Of a stretch of 64,000 nt of DNA, positions 18,921 to 29,737 are shown piece after piece. The notes beneath the pieces are model-generated. The model made no database searches. It was given only the letters and a program-made list of their open reading frames with translations, and was not told the DNA's origin. The translations under genes were made by a program, and so were the position numbers. Each line of letters starts with the position of its first letter. Positions within the stretch are counted from its first letter, which is position 1. The DNA comes from Hyphomicrobiales bacterium (GTDB taxonomy: Bacteria > Pseudomonadota > Alphaproteobacteria > Rhizobiales > HXMU1428-3): assembly GCA_021775425.1 (NCBI GenBank), contig JAJFHX010000006.1, positions 42,780-106,779 on the forward strand, written 5' to 3'.

Positions 18921-21482
18921 TTAAGCGGCATTGATATTATTTTCTTCGCGTGGCTGGTCATTTTCTTGCGCAAGAGGTTGTTTTAGTGGCAAAAATACAG
19001 TGACGGTGGTGCCTTTTCCTTCTTTGGATTTAAGATCAAGGCTACCGTGATGCAGCTCAACAATGCTTTTAACAATAGATAAGCCAAGGCCTGCGCCTCT
19101 GTGATTTGAACCACGTGACTGGCTTTCAAAACGATCAAAAACTGTGTTCTGTTCTGCTTCCGGGATGCCGCAACCATTATCAATAACGGAAATTGCAATT
19201 TGACCGGCTGTTTTTCTCGCTGTCAGTTCCACTTTTACGCCCTGATCAGAAAAGCCAACCGCGTTTGTCAGCAGGTTGAACACCACCTGACTGATGCGTT
19301 TGCTATCAACTTCAAAACTACCGATGTTTTTGGGCATGTTAATTTCGAGTTGAAGAATGTCTCTGCCATATCTTGAGCCGAGTTTTTCTTTGGCAATTTC
19401 GATCACATCACTGACTTTTACTTCTTCGATGTTCAGATCAAGACCGCCAGCATCAATGGTTGCGAGATCAAGAATATCATCAACGATGGCAAGAAGGCTA
19501 TCTGATGAGCTTTTGATGTCATCGAGATATTCACTTTGTTTGTTGTTCAGCTCGCCGATTGAATCTGTGCCCATCAGCTCGCTAAAGCCGATGATGTTGG
19601 TTAAGGGTGAACGCAGCTCATAGGAGACATGAGAAATGAAAGTATTTTTCAGCTTATCTGCAGCGACCAGAGCTTCGTTTCGCTCACGCAGAACCCGCTC
19701 CATATCCCTGTGAGCAGTAACGTCAATATAGGTCAGCAGCGTTGCTCCGTCTGGTAGGGGTGAGGCTGTGTAATGCAGAACTTTACCATCCGGTCTTGTT
19801 AGTTCGGCACTGACCGGGTCGCGTCTTTCACTAATGGCTGTCACCGCGCTATGCACATCATCCCAGGAGGCATCATCGAAAATGGCGCGGCAACGATAGA
19901 TGACTTCGTCGATGTGGGGAACGCTGCGCAGGAACGCTTCATCCAGTTTCCAGATGTCGGCAAAGGCCGGGTTATGCAGGCGAAGGCGACCATCAGTTGA
20001 AAACACAACCACGCCTTCTGTCAGATTATCCAGAGTTTCACGTTGCACGCCGATTAATTCGTTGTAGCGGCTTTCTAATGCGAAGCGTTCTGTTACATCA
20101 TCATATAGGTGGGTGACGCCGCCGTCTGAGCGCAATTCGCGCATGACCTGGATGATGCGGCCATCTGGCAGGTGCCACCAATCCTCACGGTTTTCCTGGG
20201 ATTGATAAACTGCAAGCTGGGCTTCGCGCCAGGCGCGATAGTCGGCCTCTTCAGGAAGCTGGCGCATGGTGCTTAATTTATCGAGAATTTCCCCTTCTTC
20301 CGGCCCCATATCCAGCCAGTGCTGGTCAAGATTCCAGAGGTCTATATATGCCTGATTACAGAAGGTAAGCTTTTGTTTTGCATTAAATATTGCTGTGGCG
20401 GTCGCGACGCGGTTCAGTGTTTTGGTGTGGGCTTCAATCAGATTTTCAAGCTGGCCTTCAGCGCTTTCAATTTCACCCACATCAATGGCCAGGCCGGCGC
20501 TGCCTTCTGCCAGCGGAATGGCGATGGCGTCAAATGCACGGCGATCCCCACCAATGATGGTGTGGAAGCGATTAGAAAAGACCTGATTGCTTTCAATAGA
20601 TTCAGCAATCGCTTTTCGCTGGCGAAGTTCTAGCAATTCGATTTGTCTTGCCTTGACGTCTTCCAGATCTGTGCCGCCGACAGACTCCATATATGACTGA
20701 TTGACCCATGTCAGCTTGCCGGCATCATCCCTGAACCATACGGGCAGTGGAAGTGCGTTGATCAGAGATTGCTGATTTTCGACTGTGCGGGCCAGCTTGC
20801 GTCGGTGTTCATAGATGTTTGCAATTTCACTGGCGCTACCGGCGATGTTTCTTAAGCGCAGGATTGGTGTGCCACCTGCCGAGCGGCCATCAGCTTCAAG
20901 ATGATGACCAGAGAGGGTGCGGATTGTCAGCGTGAAGGCGCTGCCATCACGAAACAGGATTTCAAGTTTGGCGCGCAATTCATGGGCCGAGGCGAGCTCA
21001 AGCCACTGGTCAAAATACAGAGTTTCAGAAAAATGAAAGGGGATGCCTGTGTCTGTATCTAAAGTGTGAATGATGAGGTTTGGCTCGCCCTTTTCATCCC
21101 ACAGCATCAATAATTGTGGCTCCGCTTTCAGCATGGCCTGAGCGAGGTTCAATTCCTGCTGGATGGTTTTGACATCCTTATTGGCGCGAAGTCGTTCTGC
21201 GTGGGCGGCTTTCTGAGTTTGAATGGCGTAAAAAGAGATGGCACCCGAAAAAATCAACGCGCCCAGACTGAGGATCATGGCCAGAAATTCCCATGATCCG
21301 AAAATGGCTGTGTTGCCCATGCCGGAGATTTCAGCGGCCCAGATGGCCATACCAACAAAGGCCGCGCTCACGACCAGCAATGGCAGCGCGTGGCTGAGCT
21401 GGGGAATGGCGGCAAATATTTTGCTGACATGTGCTAATGTGTTTTTGTTGTTTTGCATTGGGCCCTGCCACTGATGCTTCAA
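18921..21482 (-). CDS. divL: DivL-type PAS histidine kinase with Tyr in place of His
   Basis: This 853-residue membrane protein has two N-terminal helices (about residues 33-52 and 64-86), several PAS domains between about 130 and 600, a dimerisation domain and a HATPase domain with NGCGIPE and GAGLGLSIVKS. The phospho-acceptor position reads SHVSYELRSPL, with Tyr621 where active kinases have His. That is the hallmark of Caulobacter DivL, a cell-cycle protein that steers CckA-CtrA signalling according to DivK state. ATG 21482 is used; ATG 21458 is possible. It lies downstream of ahcY and is separated from it by a terminator. Confidence 0.9.
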   Translation of the reverse strand: MKHQWQGPMQNNKNTLAHVSKIFAAIPQLSHALPLLVVSAAFVGMAIWAAEISGMGNTAIFGSWEFLAMILSLGALIFSGAISFYAIQTQKAAHAERLRANKDVKTIQQELNLAQAMLKAEPQLLMLWDEKGEPNLIIHTLDTDTGIPFHFSETLYFDQWLELASAHELRAKLEILFRDGSAFTLTIRTLSGHHLEADGRSAGGTPILRLRNIAGSASEIANIYEHRRKLARTVENQQSLINALPLPVWFRDDAGKLTWVNQSYMESVGGTDLEDVKARQIELLELRQRKAIAESIESNQVFSNRFHTIIGGDRRAFDAIAIPLAEGSAGLAIDVGEIESAEGQLENLIEAHTKTLNRVATATAIFNAKQKLTFCNQAYIDLWNLDQHWLDMGPEEGEILDKLSTMRQLPEEADYRAWREAQLAVYQSQENREDWWHLPDGRIIQVMRELRSDGGVTHLYDDVTERFALESRYNELIGVQRETLDNLTEGVVVFSTDGRLRLHNPAFADIWKLDEAFLRSVPHIDEVIYRCRAIFDDASWDDVHSAVTAISERRDPVSAELTRPDGKVLHYTASPLPDGATLLTYIDVTAHRDMERVLRERNEALVAADKLKNTFISHVSYELRSPLTNIIGFSELMGTDSIGELNNKQSEYLDDIKSSSDSLLAIVDDILDLATIDAGGLDLNIEEVKVSDVIEIAKEKLGSRYGRDILQLEINMPKNIGSFEVDSKRISQVVFNLLTNAVGFSDQGVKVELTARKTAGQIAISVIDNGCGIPEAEQNTVFDRFESQSRGSNHRGAGLGLSIVKSIVELHHGSLDLKSKEGKGTTVTVFLPLKQPLAQENDQPREENNINAA

Positions 21483-21640
21483 ATTTTGTACGAATCAACT
21501 TTGAATCTATACGTTTCACAAGGGCACACTCAATTAAAGAGCGTGATATTTGGCTGATTACTCACAAATCATATTTGTGGGAAGCAGATTTATCCCTCTG
21601 GGGCAATTTGCATAAACAAATTTCAGGCGAGCGAATGACA

Positions 21641-21674
21641 AAAAAGGCCGGTAAAGTCAATTACCGGCCTTTTT
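21641..21674 (-). terminator. Terminator of ahcY
   Basis: A perfect 14-bp stem, AAAAAGGCCGGTAA (21641-21654) with TTACCGGCCTTTTT (21661-21674), has a 6-nt loop. On the minus strand it ends in T residues 37 bases past the ahcY stop. Confidence 0.94.
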
Positions 21675-21710
21675 CTGCAAATTCTGATTTCAGCAGATTT
21701 AAAGTTCTGC

Positions 21711-23111
21711 TTAATATCGGTAATGCTCTGGCTTGAAGGGGCCTTCTTTTTTCACGCCGATATATTCGGCCTGTTCATCTGAAAGAGTTGTCAGCTTAAC
21801 GCCGAGTTTTTCAAGATGGAGAATGGCGACTTTTTCATCAAGATTTTTTGGCAACACGTAAACTTCATTGTTATATTTATCATTGTGTTTCCAAAGCTCT
21901 ATCTGAGCCAGCACCTGATTGGTGAACGACGCGCTCATCACGAAGATTGGGTGACCGGTGGCGCAGGCGAGGTTCACCAGGCGTCCTTCAGCCAGCAGGA
22001 TGATGCGTTTGCCATCAGGAAATTCAACTTCATCAACCTGAGGTTTCACATTGTGCCATTGCAGATTTTTTAAACCTGCAACCTGAATTTCACTATCAAA
22101 GTGACCGATATTGGCGACAATGGCGCGGTCTTTCATGGAACGCATATGATCAACAGTGATGACGTCTTTATTGCCGGTTGTTGTCACGAAAATGTCGGCT
22201 GTTGGGGCGACATCATCCATCGTATTGACTTCATAACCCTGCATTGAGGCCTGCAAAGCGCAGATTGGGTCAATCTCGGTTACAATTACGCGGGCACCTT
22301 GACTGCGCAGGCTTTCAGCCGAACCTTTGCCAACATCACCAAAGCCACAGACTACAGCCACTTTGCCTGAAATCATAACGTCAGTAGCACGTTTCAGACC
22401 ATCAACAAGGCTTTCACGGCAACCATAGAGGTTATCGAATTTTGATTTGGTGACACTGTCGTTGACATTGATGGCCGGGAATGGCAAACGGCCCTGCTCA
22501 ACCATCTGATAGAGACGGTGAACACCGGTTGTTGTTTCTTCTGAAACACCTTTGATGGCATCGCGTTGTTTGGCAAACCAGCCTGGGCTTTTTGCAAGGC
22601 GTTTTTTAATGGTTGCGAACAGCACTTCTTCTTCTTCATTGCCAGGATTATCCAGCACTGAAATGTCTTTTTCAGCTTCGGCACCCAGAATGATGTAAAT
22701 TGTCGCGTCACCGCCATCGTCTAGAATCATATTGGCTGTGCCGCCATCACTCCAGTTGAAGATCTGGTCAATAAAGCCCCAATATTCTTCAAGGGTTTCA
22801 CCTTTATGGGCGAAAACGGGCACGCCTGAGCGGGCAATGGCTGCGGCGGCATGATCCTGTGTTGAAAAGATATTACATGATGCCCAGCGAATGTCAGCGC
22901 CCAGCGCTTTCAGGCTTTGAATCAAAACAGCTGTCTGAATTGTCATATGCAGGCTGCCGGCGATACGGGCGCCTTTTAAAGGCTGATCGTCATTAAATTC
23001 TTCCCTCACGGCCATAAGACCAGGCATTTCTGTTTCTGCTATAGCAATTTCCTTGTCGCCATAATCAGCCAGGCTGATATCTGCAACGCTGTAATCTGTG
23101 AATTCGCTCAT
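21711..23111 (-). CDS. ahcY: Adenosylhomocysteinase
   Basis: AhcY hydrolyses S-adenosylhomocysteine to adenosine and homocysteine and so relieves inhibition of methyltransferases. The 466-residue product has the NAD-binding loop [16 protein letters not shown], the substrate-domain motifs [14 protein letters not shown] and [13 protein letters not shown], and the conserved C-terminus [11 protein letters not shown] 23111 follows AAAGGA at a good distance; the GTG at 23114 is an alternative. No SAH riboswitch was recognised in the 200 bases upstream. Confidence 0.97.
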   Translation of the reverse strand: MSEFTDYSVADISLADYGDKEIAIAETEMPGLMAVREEFNDDQPLKGARIAGSLHMTIQTAVLIQSLKALGADIRWASCNIFSTQDHAAAAIARSGVPVFAHKGETLEEYWGFIDQIFNWSDGGTANMILDDGGDATIYIILGAEAEKDISVLDNPGNEEEEVLFATIKKRLAKSPGWFAKQRDAIKGVSEETTTGVHRLYQMVEQGRLPFPAINVNDSVTKSKFDNLYGCRESLVDGLKRATDVMISGKVAVVCGFGDVGKGSAESLRSQGARVIVTEIDPICALQASMQGYEVNTMDDVAPTADIFVTTTGNKDVITVDHMRSMKDRAIVANIGHFDSEIQVAGLKNLQWHNVKPQVDEVEFPDGKRIILLAEGRLVNLACATGHPIFVMSASFTNQVLAQIELWKHNDKYNNEVYVLPKNLDEKVAILHLEKLGVKLTTLSDEQAEYIGVKKEGPFKPEHYRY

Positions 23112-23317
23112 CACTGTTCCTTTGTTTTACATTTGCGCTGCTGCTGGCTCTACATGAATTATACAAACAACGCATTCATCTCTTGCCACAGCCTTATAAA
23201 GGGGCAGAGGTAAAAGCGCAAGAGGGATATAAAGAAAGTTTTATATGCTGATTTTTTAGTGTGGTTCGTTTTTCAGGCTTTTGCTTGCTGATTTGGGGGA
23301 TACTCACATTGTCAAAA

Positions 23318-23599
23318 CTATTCACCTTCGTGAAATTTAGCTTCTATCAGCTCTGTCAGGGCTTTTAAAGCTTCGGCAGCTTCTGGCCCTCTTGATTCAA
23401 TCAGGATCATGCTGCCTTCTGAAGCGGCGAGCATCATCAGGCCCATAATGGACCTGCCACCAACGGTCTGGCCGTCTTTGGTGACATCAATATCAGCTTC
23501 GAATTGTTCCGCGCATTTTACAAAAGCGGCTGACGCTCTGGCATGAAGGCCTTTTTTATTACAGATGGTGACTTCTGCAATTATTGACTGATCGCTCAT
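23318..23599 (-). CDS. ptsH: HPr phosphocarrier protein
   Basis: HPr carries phosphate in the phosphotransferase system. The 93-residue product has the active-site His19 in KGLHARASA and the regulatory Ser50 in GGRSIMGLM, which is the target of HprK. The start is ATG 23599 behind a GGGGGGAA ribosome binding site; a longer frame to 23740 would add 47 uncharacteristic residues. With the EIIA and HprK genes upstream it forms a regulatory PTS without sugar permeases in this window. Confidence 0.95.
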   Translation of the reverse strand: MSDQSIIAEVTICNKKGLHARASAAFVKCAEQFEADIDVTKDGQTVGGRSIMGLMMLAASEGSMILIESRGPEAAEALKALTELIEAKFHEGE

Positions 23600-23746
23600 A
23601 TTCCCCCCGACTGAGTGAGGCTTGCCAGGCCCTCGATTTTCAATTCTCATTATGTTGTGATGTTTGATGCTTTGAAGTATTGGATTTGATTTTTGCTGAA
23701 TTGAACAAAACGGGCCTTTTAGGACTGGGCCTTGTTGCAATCCCGT

Positions 23747-24148
23747 TTATTTATCACCAAGGACCTGACTGGCAATTGAGATGTATTTGCGGCCGGCTTC
23801 CTGAGATTTTTCGATTGCTTCTTTGATATCGCAATCATTTCTGAGGCTGGCCAGTTTGATCAGCAATGGCAAATTCACACCGGCGATGACTTCTATTCTG
23901 GCGTGATCCATAATTGAAATGGCGAGGTTAGATGGTGTGCCGCCAAACATATCGGTGAGAAGGATGACGCCATCATTATCATCCACTCTGCCGATGGCTT
24001 CCATGATGTCTTTACGGCGCAGTTCCATATCATCATCGGGACCGATAGAGACAGTTTCGAGCTTTTCCTGAGGTCCAACTACGTGTTCTAATGCTGCGCG
24101 AAATTCTTCTGATAGTCTGCCATGAGTGACAATAACTAGGCCGATCAT
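23747..24148 (-). CDS. manX: PTS EIIA component, mannose type
   Basis: This 133-residue EIIA-Man domain protein begins MIGLVIVTHGRLSEEF, with the phosphorylated His9. It also has LLTDMFGGTPSN, the other family signature. No EIIB, EIIC or EIID gene is present nearby, so it likely acts as a signalling protein and not in sugar uptake. In rhizobia and Brucella the same gene sits with ptsH, hprK and chvG/chvI, as here. Confidence 0.93.
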   Translation of the reverse strand: MIGLVIVTHGRLSEEFRAALEHVVGPQEKLETVSIGPDDDMELRRKDIMEAIGRVDDNDGVILLTDMFGGTPSNLAISIMDHARIEVIAGVNLPLLIKLASLRNDCDIKEAIEKSQEAGRKYISIASQVLGDK

Positions 24149-24287
24149 AATGTTTCCTGGACAACCGTTTTCTTAATATTCATTTTCATGCCGCCATTTA
24201 AACAACCAATTTGTCGTTGATTGGCGCATATGACAAGCAATTTATGCCATTTTTTCCGGGTTTTTTGCTTTGTCGTAACTGATTACC

Positions 24288-24746
24288 CTATTGCGCTATG
24301 GTTAGAGCTGCAAGTAATAACTTGTTGATTGCAGAAAGCTCGAAAGGATCGAGAGTGATTAACGGGAGGGGGTGGCCACTGATCAGTTCAATCGTGTTGT
24401 TTAAGTGTGGAAGTCGTTCAATCTGAGACAGGTTATTAAGCTCAACAACAAGATTTATCCGCGTGATCGCCTGAAATGGAACCTTTTGAATGCCAAGGTG
24501 GCGCACTTCGATCAGTCCTTTTAAATTATCCGGTGCTTCACCCCAGATCAGATTTTCATTCATGATTATTTTGACCTGATCATCAGCGACCAGAATGGGC
24601 TGGCTGAGATCAAAATGTTTGGGGATCACTGTCATGATTGTGCGCAGAGCCAGATCAGATTTGCCTGACCCGGAAGGCCCTTTCAGCAGCACACCCTTAT
24701 CACCGATGGCGAGAAGCGTGCCGTGTTGTAAGACAGGATCAGTCAT
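24288..24746 (-). CDS. hprK: HPr kinase/phosphorylase, short alphaproteobacterial form
   Basis: HprK phosphorylates the regulatory serine of HPr. At 152 residues this is only the catalytic C-terminal domain, as in other Alphaproteobacteria and unlike the roughly 310-residue Firmicute enzyme. Walker A is GPSGSGKS at residues 23-30, followed by LVADDQV and a conserved GLIEVRHLG segment. Its start overlaps the end of chvG by 8 bases, which implies coupled expression with the sensor kinase. Confidence 0.93.
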   Translation of the reverse strand: MTDPVLQHGTLLAIGDKGVLLKGPSGSGKSDLALRTIMTVIPKHFDLSQPILVADDQVKIIMNENLIWGEAPDNLKGLIEVRHLGIQKVPFQAITRINLVVELNNLSQIERLPHLNNTIELISGHPLPLITLDPFELSAINKLLLAALTIAQ

Positions 24747-26562
24747 CTTTCTGCTTCAATAAATATATGGCCGGGAGCTCAATGACAAAGCGAGCGCCAA
24801 GCGGCTTCTGGCCCGGTTCAATATGTTCTTTATTATAATGCCCGGGCTGGCTATAACGGTTTTCTGCCCAGATATTCCCTTTATGTGCGGTGATAATCTG
24901 CTGGGAAATGCTTAAACCCAGTCCTGAGTTATTACCGAACTCTTCCCCTTCGGGTCTGTCTGTGTAGAACCTTTTAAAAATTTTATGGAGATGCTCTTGT
25001 GGGATGCCGGGGCCCGCGTCTTCTACAAAGATGATGATATGGGTCTTTCTTCTTTTGGCTGTGACCCAGATGTTGCTGCCTTCGGGTGAAAAGGAAATCG
25101 CATTATCCAGCAGGTTATTCAACACCTGACCGATGCGGCTTTCATGGCCTCTGATCATAAAGAACTTTTCAGCTTTGGAACCCAGATCGATGTTCAGGAT
25201 CACTTCAGGCTGGTTGCCTCTGTGAATATCGTTAAAGACATTCAGTGTGCCTTCTAATAGTTCTTTGATGTTAATGATCGACGTGTCTTCTCTTGCCAGT
25301 TCTGCATCAAGGCGAGAGGCGTCTGAAATGTCGCTGATGAGCCGGTCAAGTCTTTTAACGTCATTTTCGATGATATCTATCAGACGATTTCGTTGCTCAT
25401 CGGTTTTTACCAGTTTTAGAGTTTCGGCGGCGCTGCGCATCGAGGTGAGCGGGTTTTTCAGCTCATGGGCGACATCAGCTGCAAATGTTTCAATTGCATC
25501 CAGCCTTCGGTATAGCGCGGCGGTCATTTCACGGAAGGAGCCCGAGAGCTGGCCAATTTCATCATTACGGTTGGTGAAATCCGGTATTTCTTCTCTTGCC
25601 CTGATACTTTCGCCAACCCGTTTGGCGGCAGCTGAAAGCCGGCGCATGGGTTGAGCGATGTAGCGGGTCAGAAACAGGGATGTCAGCAAACTGACGCCGA
25701 TGGCCAGCCCCGCCAACAAGGCGATGGTGCGGCGCTCTGAGCGGATGGTCTGTTCGACACCGCCGCCTTTGGTTGAGAGCAGCAGCACACCCAGGACCCG
25801 GCGCAGGCGGCGGATGGGAACTGCAACGGAGACAATATGTTTGCCTTCCTGCGTGACGCGAACCATAGGCGTTGTGGTGCCGGCACTTGCTGCGCCAACT
25901 TCGTCATACACTTTGCCGTCACCTATTTCGTCTTCTTTATAGATCGGCAAGTCATTATAAAAAATAATGCGCTTAAAGACCTGCTCTATTCTTGAATAAA
26001 AGCTTGTTTCTTCTTCTTTTACGGGACCTGGTAATTCTATTCTTGAAATGGTGCTGCCGGAAAACAGGCGGCGGCTGTCGATGATCAGGGTCTGATCTGA
26101 ATCATAAATTCTGGCACGGGTGCCGGTTGGCTGCACCAGCCGCCGCAGGATTGGGGCAACGCGCTCAGGGTCAATTGGGAATTCTAGTGAGGCAAAGGTA
26201 TCACTGCCAACAAAGGGAGCATCAGGCCCGGTTTCAAGGAGGCTGTCAGGGTCAACGATGATCTGGTCCGTATCAGCTGTGGCTGAGGCGGCGATGGCGC
26301 CTGCGATAATTTCACCCTGAATTTGCAGGCTCTCCACCTTAGCGCCAACAAGACCGGCGCGCAGCTGGTTCAGATACAAAATGCCAGCGATGAGAAACAA
26401 CAGGGCGATCATATTACTGATGAAAATGACCCGGCCCAAAGTTGAGAAATTTGTAAAAGAGCGGAGCGTTACCCTTAAGCGCACGTAAAGCTTTTTGAGG
26501 GCCATTGTAACTGACTGCCCATCAATATTCTGCACCGATTTTAAAACGCTCGGAAGGTGCAT
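24739..26562 (-). CDS. chvG: Sensor histidine kinase ChvG
   Basis: This is the membrane sensor of the ChvG-ChvI (ExoS-ChvI, BvrS-BvrR) system, which controls envelope, acid and host-interaction responses in relatives. The 607-residue protein has a first membrane helix near residues 45-65, a large periplasmic sensor region, a second helix near 275-295, a HAMP domain, the phospho-acceptor His in DVAHELKNPLTS, an N box with NNLLDNAISFS and a G box with NNSGLGLSISQQI. It lies 174 bases after chvI and overlaps hprK. Confidence 0.93.
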   Translation of the reverse strand: MHLPSVLKSVQNIDGQSVTMALKKLYVRLRVTLRSFTNFSTLGRVIFISNMIALLFLIAGILYLNQLRAGLVGAKVESLQIQGEIIAGAIAASATADTDQIIVDPDSLLETGPDAPFVGSDTFASLEFPIDPERVAPILRRLVQPTGTRARIYDSDQTLIIDSRRLFSGSTISRIELPGPVKEEETSFYSRIEQVFKRIIFYNDLPIYKEDEIGDGKVYDEVGAASAGTTTPMVRVTQEGKHIVSVAVPIRRLRRVLGVLLLSTKGGGVEQTIRSERRTIALLAGLAIGVSLLTSLFLTRYIAQPMRRLSAAAKRVGESIRAREEIPDFTNRNDEIGQLSGSFREMTAALYRRLDAIETFAADVAHELKNPLTSMRSAAETLKLVKTDEQRNRLIDIIENDVKRLDRLISDISDASRLDAELAREDTSIINIKELLEGTLNVFNDIHRGNQPEVILNIDLGSKAEKFFMIRGHESRIGQVLNNLLDNAISFSPEGSNIWVTAKRRKTHIIIFVEDAGPGIPQEHLHKIFKRFYTDRPEGEEFGNNSGLGLSISQQIITAHKGNIWAENRYSQPGHYNKEHIEPGQKPLGARFVIELPAIYLLKQKDD

Positions 26563-26736
26563 GAATTTGTGTGCCTTTCTAACTCGATCTGTAAATCATG
26601 GCTCATTTCAATTTATTTATACCTTAGCAAAGTCAGCTTTCCTCAACTTTTAATATCAGTTTCCGGAGCAGCCATCTTGCTTACCTTTCAATTGTTAATC
26701 GAGAGGTTTTTAGTCTCAGAAATCGTGTGTTTCCAA

Positions 26737-27432
26737 TTATTCCTTAAACCGATAGCCGACGCCATAAAGTGTTTCAATGACATCAAAATTATCATCAACG
26801 ACTTTGAATTTTTTGCGCAATCTTTTGATATGGCTGTCGATGGTTCTGTCATCTACATAGACCTGGTCATCATAGGCGGCATCCATTAATGCGTCCCGGC
26901 TTTTAACAACACCCGGGCGCTGCGCCAGGGATTGCAATATCAAAAACTCAGTGACTGTTAAGGTCACCGGTTTTTCATCCCAGGTGCAGGTGTGGCGTTC
27001 TTCATCCATGACCAGCAGGCCGCGCTCTAAAATGTTGGTTTTATCTTTGGCGCTTGGCTCAGTTGCCCTTGCCGCACTACGGCGCAGGATGGCTTTTACC
27101 CGCTCGACAAGCAAACGTTGTGAAAATGGCTTTTTGATATAATCATCCGCGCCCATTTTCAATCCGAACAACTCGTCAATTTCTTCATCTTTTGAAGTGA
27201 GAAAAATAACCGGCATTTCTGAACCCTGACGTAGGCGGCGCAGTAGCTCCATTCCATCCATGCGGGGCATTTTAATATCAAGTATGGCCAGATCAGGTGG
27301 CTCACTTGTAATGCCTTCCAGACCTGAGGCCCCATCATTATAAGTGCGGACCAGATAGCCCTCCGTTTCAAGGACAATGCGAAGTGAAGTCAGGATATTA
27401 CGATCATCATCTACGAGTGCGACAGTTGGCAT
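26737..27432 (-). CDS. chvI: Response regulator ChvI
   Basis: This OmpR/PhoB-type regulator has 231 residues. The receiver domain has the acidic pair DDD near residue 8-10, phospho-acceptor Asp52 in [13 protein letters not shown], and a conserved Lys in YIKKPF. The C-terminal winged helix (about 135-231) includes [19 protein letters not shown]. It is the partner of ChvG and is transcribed divergently from pckA, as in rhizobia. Confidence 0.95.
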   Translation of the reverse strand: MPTVALVDDDRNILTSLRIVLETEGYLVRTYNDGASGLEGITSEPPDLAILDIKMPRMDGMELLRRLRQGSEMPVIFLTSKDEEIDELFGLKMGADDYIKKPFSQRLLVERVKAILRRSAARATEPSAKDKTNILERGLLVMDEERHTCTWDEKPVTLTVTEFLILQSLAQRPGVVKSRDALMDAAYDDQVYVDDRTIDSHIKRLRKKFKVVDDNFDVIETLYGVGYRFKE

Positions 27433-28090
27433 TTTTGGTATGGCCTTATTGTTATTTCAATATGTGTCCTGCCGCGGTAAGTACATAATATGGGCATTTT
27501 ATGGCAAAGGCCCATTACGCAGGCAGAGCATTGTGGACTGGATGTTAATCTTTTTTAGCTGAAAGGCAACAAGCTCTATTGTTATTTTCCAATATGTTTA
27601 CAGGTTTAGCTCTGAATTTGTGAGTTTCGTTCTCTACTCTAAAAGCTTTGGCTGAACGGTCAGACTGAAAAGTCTGGCACCGTTATTTGTGAAATTCGTC
27701 AGAGTATGTAAGGCGGCGGCAAGCTTTCCTTTAAAATTTTTTTTGAAGAAGATTAATCTTTCAGCATGTTGTGTTGCTGCTTAAATTTGACGCAAGGTCA
27801 TGAATTGCAAGATTAATTGGCAGTATTATGCATTATGCATTCACTTAATACTCTTTTAGTTCTAAGAATCTGACTTTATTGCTGCATTCTCCATTTATTT
27901 GTTAAATTGTTTTTGTTTTGGCCAAATCATGGGTTGAACAATGCTTCCCGGTGCAATAGTAGTTTTCTTATGGGTGATGTAATAATTCTGAAATATTACT
28001 TCTCCCATTTTCACTGAATTTACTGACTTGAAACTCATTATTTCATTTTTCAAGTGAACCATAACACCAAAATTTGGGAGTTTATTTGTC
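27433..28090. other. Intergenic region between chvI and pckA
   Basis: This AT-rich 658-base gap must hold the promoters of both divergent genes. No convincing gene was seen. The clearest structure is an imperfect hairpin at 27655-27684: AACGGT and AGACT pair with AGTCT and ACCGTT around a GAAA tetraloop. There is also a T-rich tract near 27736-27745. Short open frames here are not supported by a start site or a family match. Confidence 0.6.
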
Positions 28091-29704
28091 GTGACCTTAC
28101 AGGCGATTGATGGTGGCATGAACAAGCACAAAACTTTTCCCATTCGGGAACCAGGAACTATCCATTTGAACAATACCCGTGAAGAGCTGTATGAAATGGC
28201 GCTTTCCCGGGGAGAAGGAAAAAAAGCGGCCAATGGGGCGTTTTCTGTAACTACCGGACAACACACAGGGCGCTCTGCCAAAGATAAATATGTTGTTCGA
28301 GATGCCACCACCGAAGATACGATCTGGTGGGATAACAGCGCAGCGATGACACGGGAACAGTTTGAGCTGCTGAGAGACGACTTTTTAGCTCACGCCAATG
28401 GCCGCGAGTTATTTGTTCAGGATTTATATGGTGGTGCTGACCCGGCGCACCGTTTGCAAAGCCGGATTTATTGTGAATTTGCCTGGCATGCCCTTTTCAT
28501 TCAGCATCTGATGATTGAGCCTTCTCAGGCTGACCGTGAAGATTACGATGTTGAATTTACGATTATTGATCTTCCAAGTTTTAAAGCCGACCCTTCACGC
28601 CACGGCACCCGTTCTGAAACGGTGATTGCTCTTGACCTTGCGAATAAGCTGGTTCTGATTGGTGGTACTGAATATGCGGGTGAAATGAAAAAATCCGTAT
28701 TCTCTTATCTAAACTATGTCCTTCCTGAAAAAAATATTATGCCGATGCATTGTTCCGTTAATGAGGATGATGACGGGCGTTCTGCAGTTTTCTTTGGGCT
28801 TTCAGGCACAGGCAAAACCACACTTTCAGCTGACCCGAAACGCCGCCTTGTGGGTGACGATGAACATGGCTGGGCTGAAAATGGTATTTTTAATTTTGAG
28901 GGTGGCTGTTATGCCAAGGCGATTAAGCTTTCAGCTGAAGCTGAACCTGAAATTTATGCCGCGATCAACCGTGACCATGCGGTGATGGAAAATGTGATTT
29001 TGGATGAAAATGGCGTTCCTGATTTTGACGATGGTTCACTGACTGAAAATACCCGCGGTGCTTATCCGCTGGATTTCATCCAAGGGGCAAGTGAATCCGG
29101 CTTGACCGGCCAGCCGCTGAATATTGTCATGCTGACGGCTGATGCGTTTGGTGTTTTACCGCCGATTGCTAAGCTCACGCCGGCGCAGGCGATGTATCAC
29201 TTCCTTTCTGGCTATACCGCAAAAGTTGCTGGCACAGAAAAAGGTGTTGTTGAGCCAACGGCTACGTTTTCTACCTGCTTTGGCGCGCCGTTTATGCCGC
29301 GTCATCCGAGTGTTTATGGTAATCTGCTGCGTGAATTAATTGCCAAACATAATGTGGACTGCTGGCTGGTGAACACCGGCTGGACGGGCGGTAAATATGG
29401 TGTTGGTAGCCGCATGCCGATTAAGGCAACGCGGCTTCTGCTCGATGCTGCACTTGGCGGCAGCCTGAATGCTGTGCCGATGCGGATTGACCCTATTTTT
29501 GGGTTTGAAGTGCCACTGGCTGTTGAAGGGCTTGAAGATCAGTCGATTCTTACCCCTAGAAACACCTGGACTGATAAAGACGCTTATGACGAAGGGGCCG
29601 CCAAACTGGTTGAGATTTTTGTAGAGAATTTCAAAAAGTTTGAAGAGCATGTTGCCGCTGATGTTAAAGCCGCAGCTCCGCAAATTCGCCACGCTGCTGA
29701 ATAA
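28091..29704 (+). CDS. pckA: Phosphoenolpyruvate carboxykinase (ATP)
   Basis: PckA converts oxaloacetate to phosphoenolpyruvate, the entry to gluconeogenesis. The 537-residue length is typical. Visible motifs are [12 protein letters not shown], the substrate-site region [12 protein letters not shown], the kinase-1 loop [16 protein letters not shown], the metal-binding LVGDDEHGW and [15 protein letters not shown] 28091 is the listed start; an ATG at 28118 is also possible. The divergent chvI neighbour and the TCA genes downstream suit growth on organic acids. A terminator follows. Confidence 0.96.
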   Translation: MTLQAIDGGMNKHKTFPIREPGTIHLNNTREELYEMALSRGEGKKAANGAFSVTTGQHTGRSAKDKYVVRDATTEDTIWWDNSAAMTREQFELLRDDFLAHANGRELFVQDLYGGADPAHRLQSRIYCEFAWHALFIQHLMIEPSQADREDYDVEFTIIDLPSFKADPSRHGTRSETVIALDLANKLVLIGGTEYAGEMKKSVFSYLNYVLPEKNIMPMHCSVNEDDDGRSAVFFGLSGTGKTTLSADPKRRLVGDDEHGWAENGIFNFEGGCYAKAIKLSAEAEPEIYAAINRDHAVMENVILDENGVPDFDDGSLTENTRGAYPLDFIQGASESGLTGQPLNIVMLTADAFGVLPPIAKLTPAQAMYHFLSGYTAKVAGTEKGVVEPTATFSTCFGAPFMPRHPSVYGNLLRELIAKHNVDCWLVNTGWTGGKYGVGSRMPIKATRLLLDAALGGSLNAVPMRIDPIFGFEVPLAVEGLEDQSILTPRNTWTDKDAYDEGAAKLVEIFVENFKKFEEHVAADVKAAAPQIRHAAE

Positions 29705-29737
29705 CGCGTTAACAGACTATCATACAGTAATTATTTA

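Noticed and set aside
23112..23317. Possible SAH riboswitch before ahcY
   Set aside because: The conserved SAH aptamer segments were not found when the minus strand was read.
27895..28311. 138-codon minus-strand frame before pckA
   Set aside because: It overlaps the start of pckA in antisense and lacks any coding signal.
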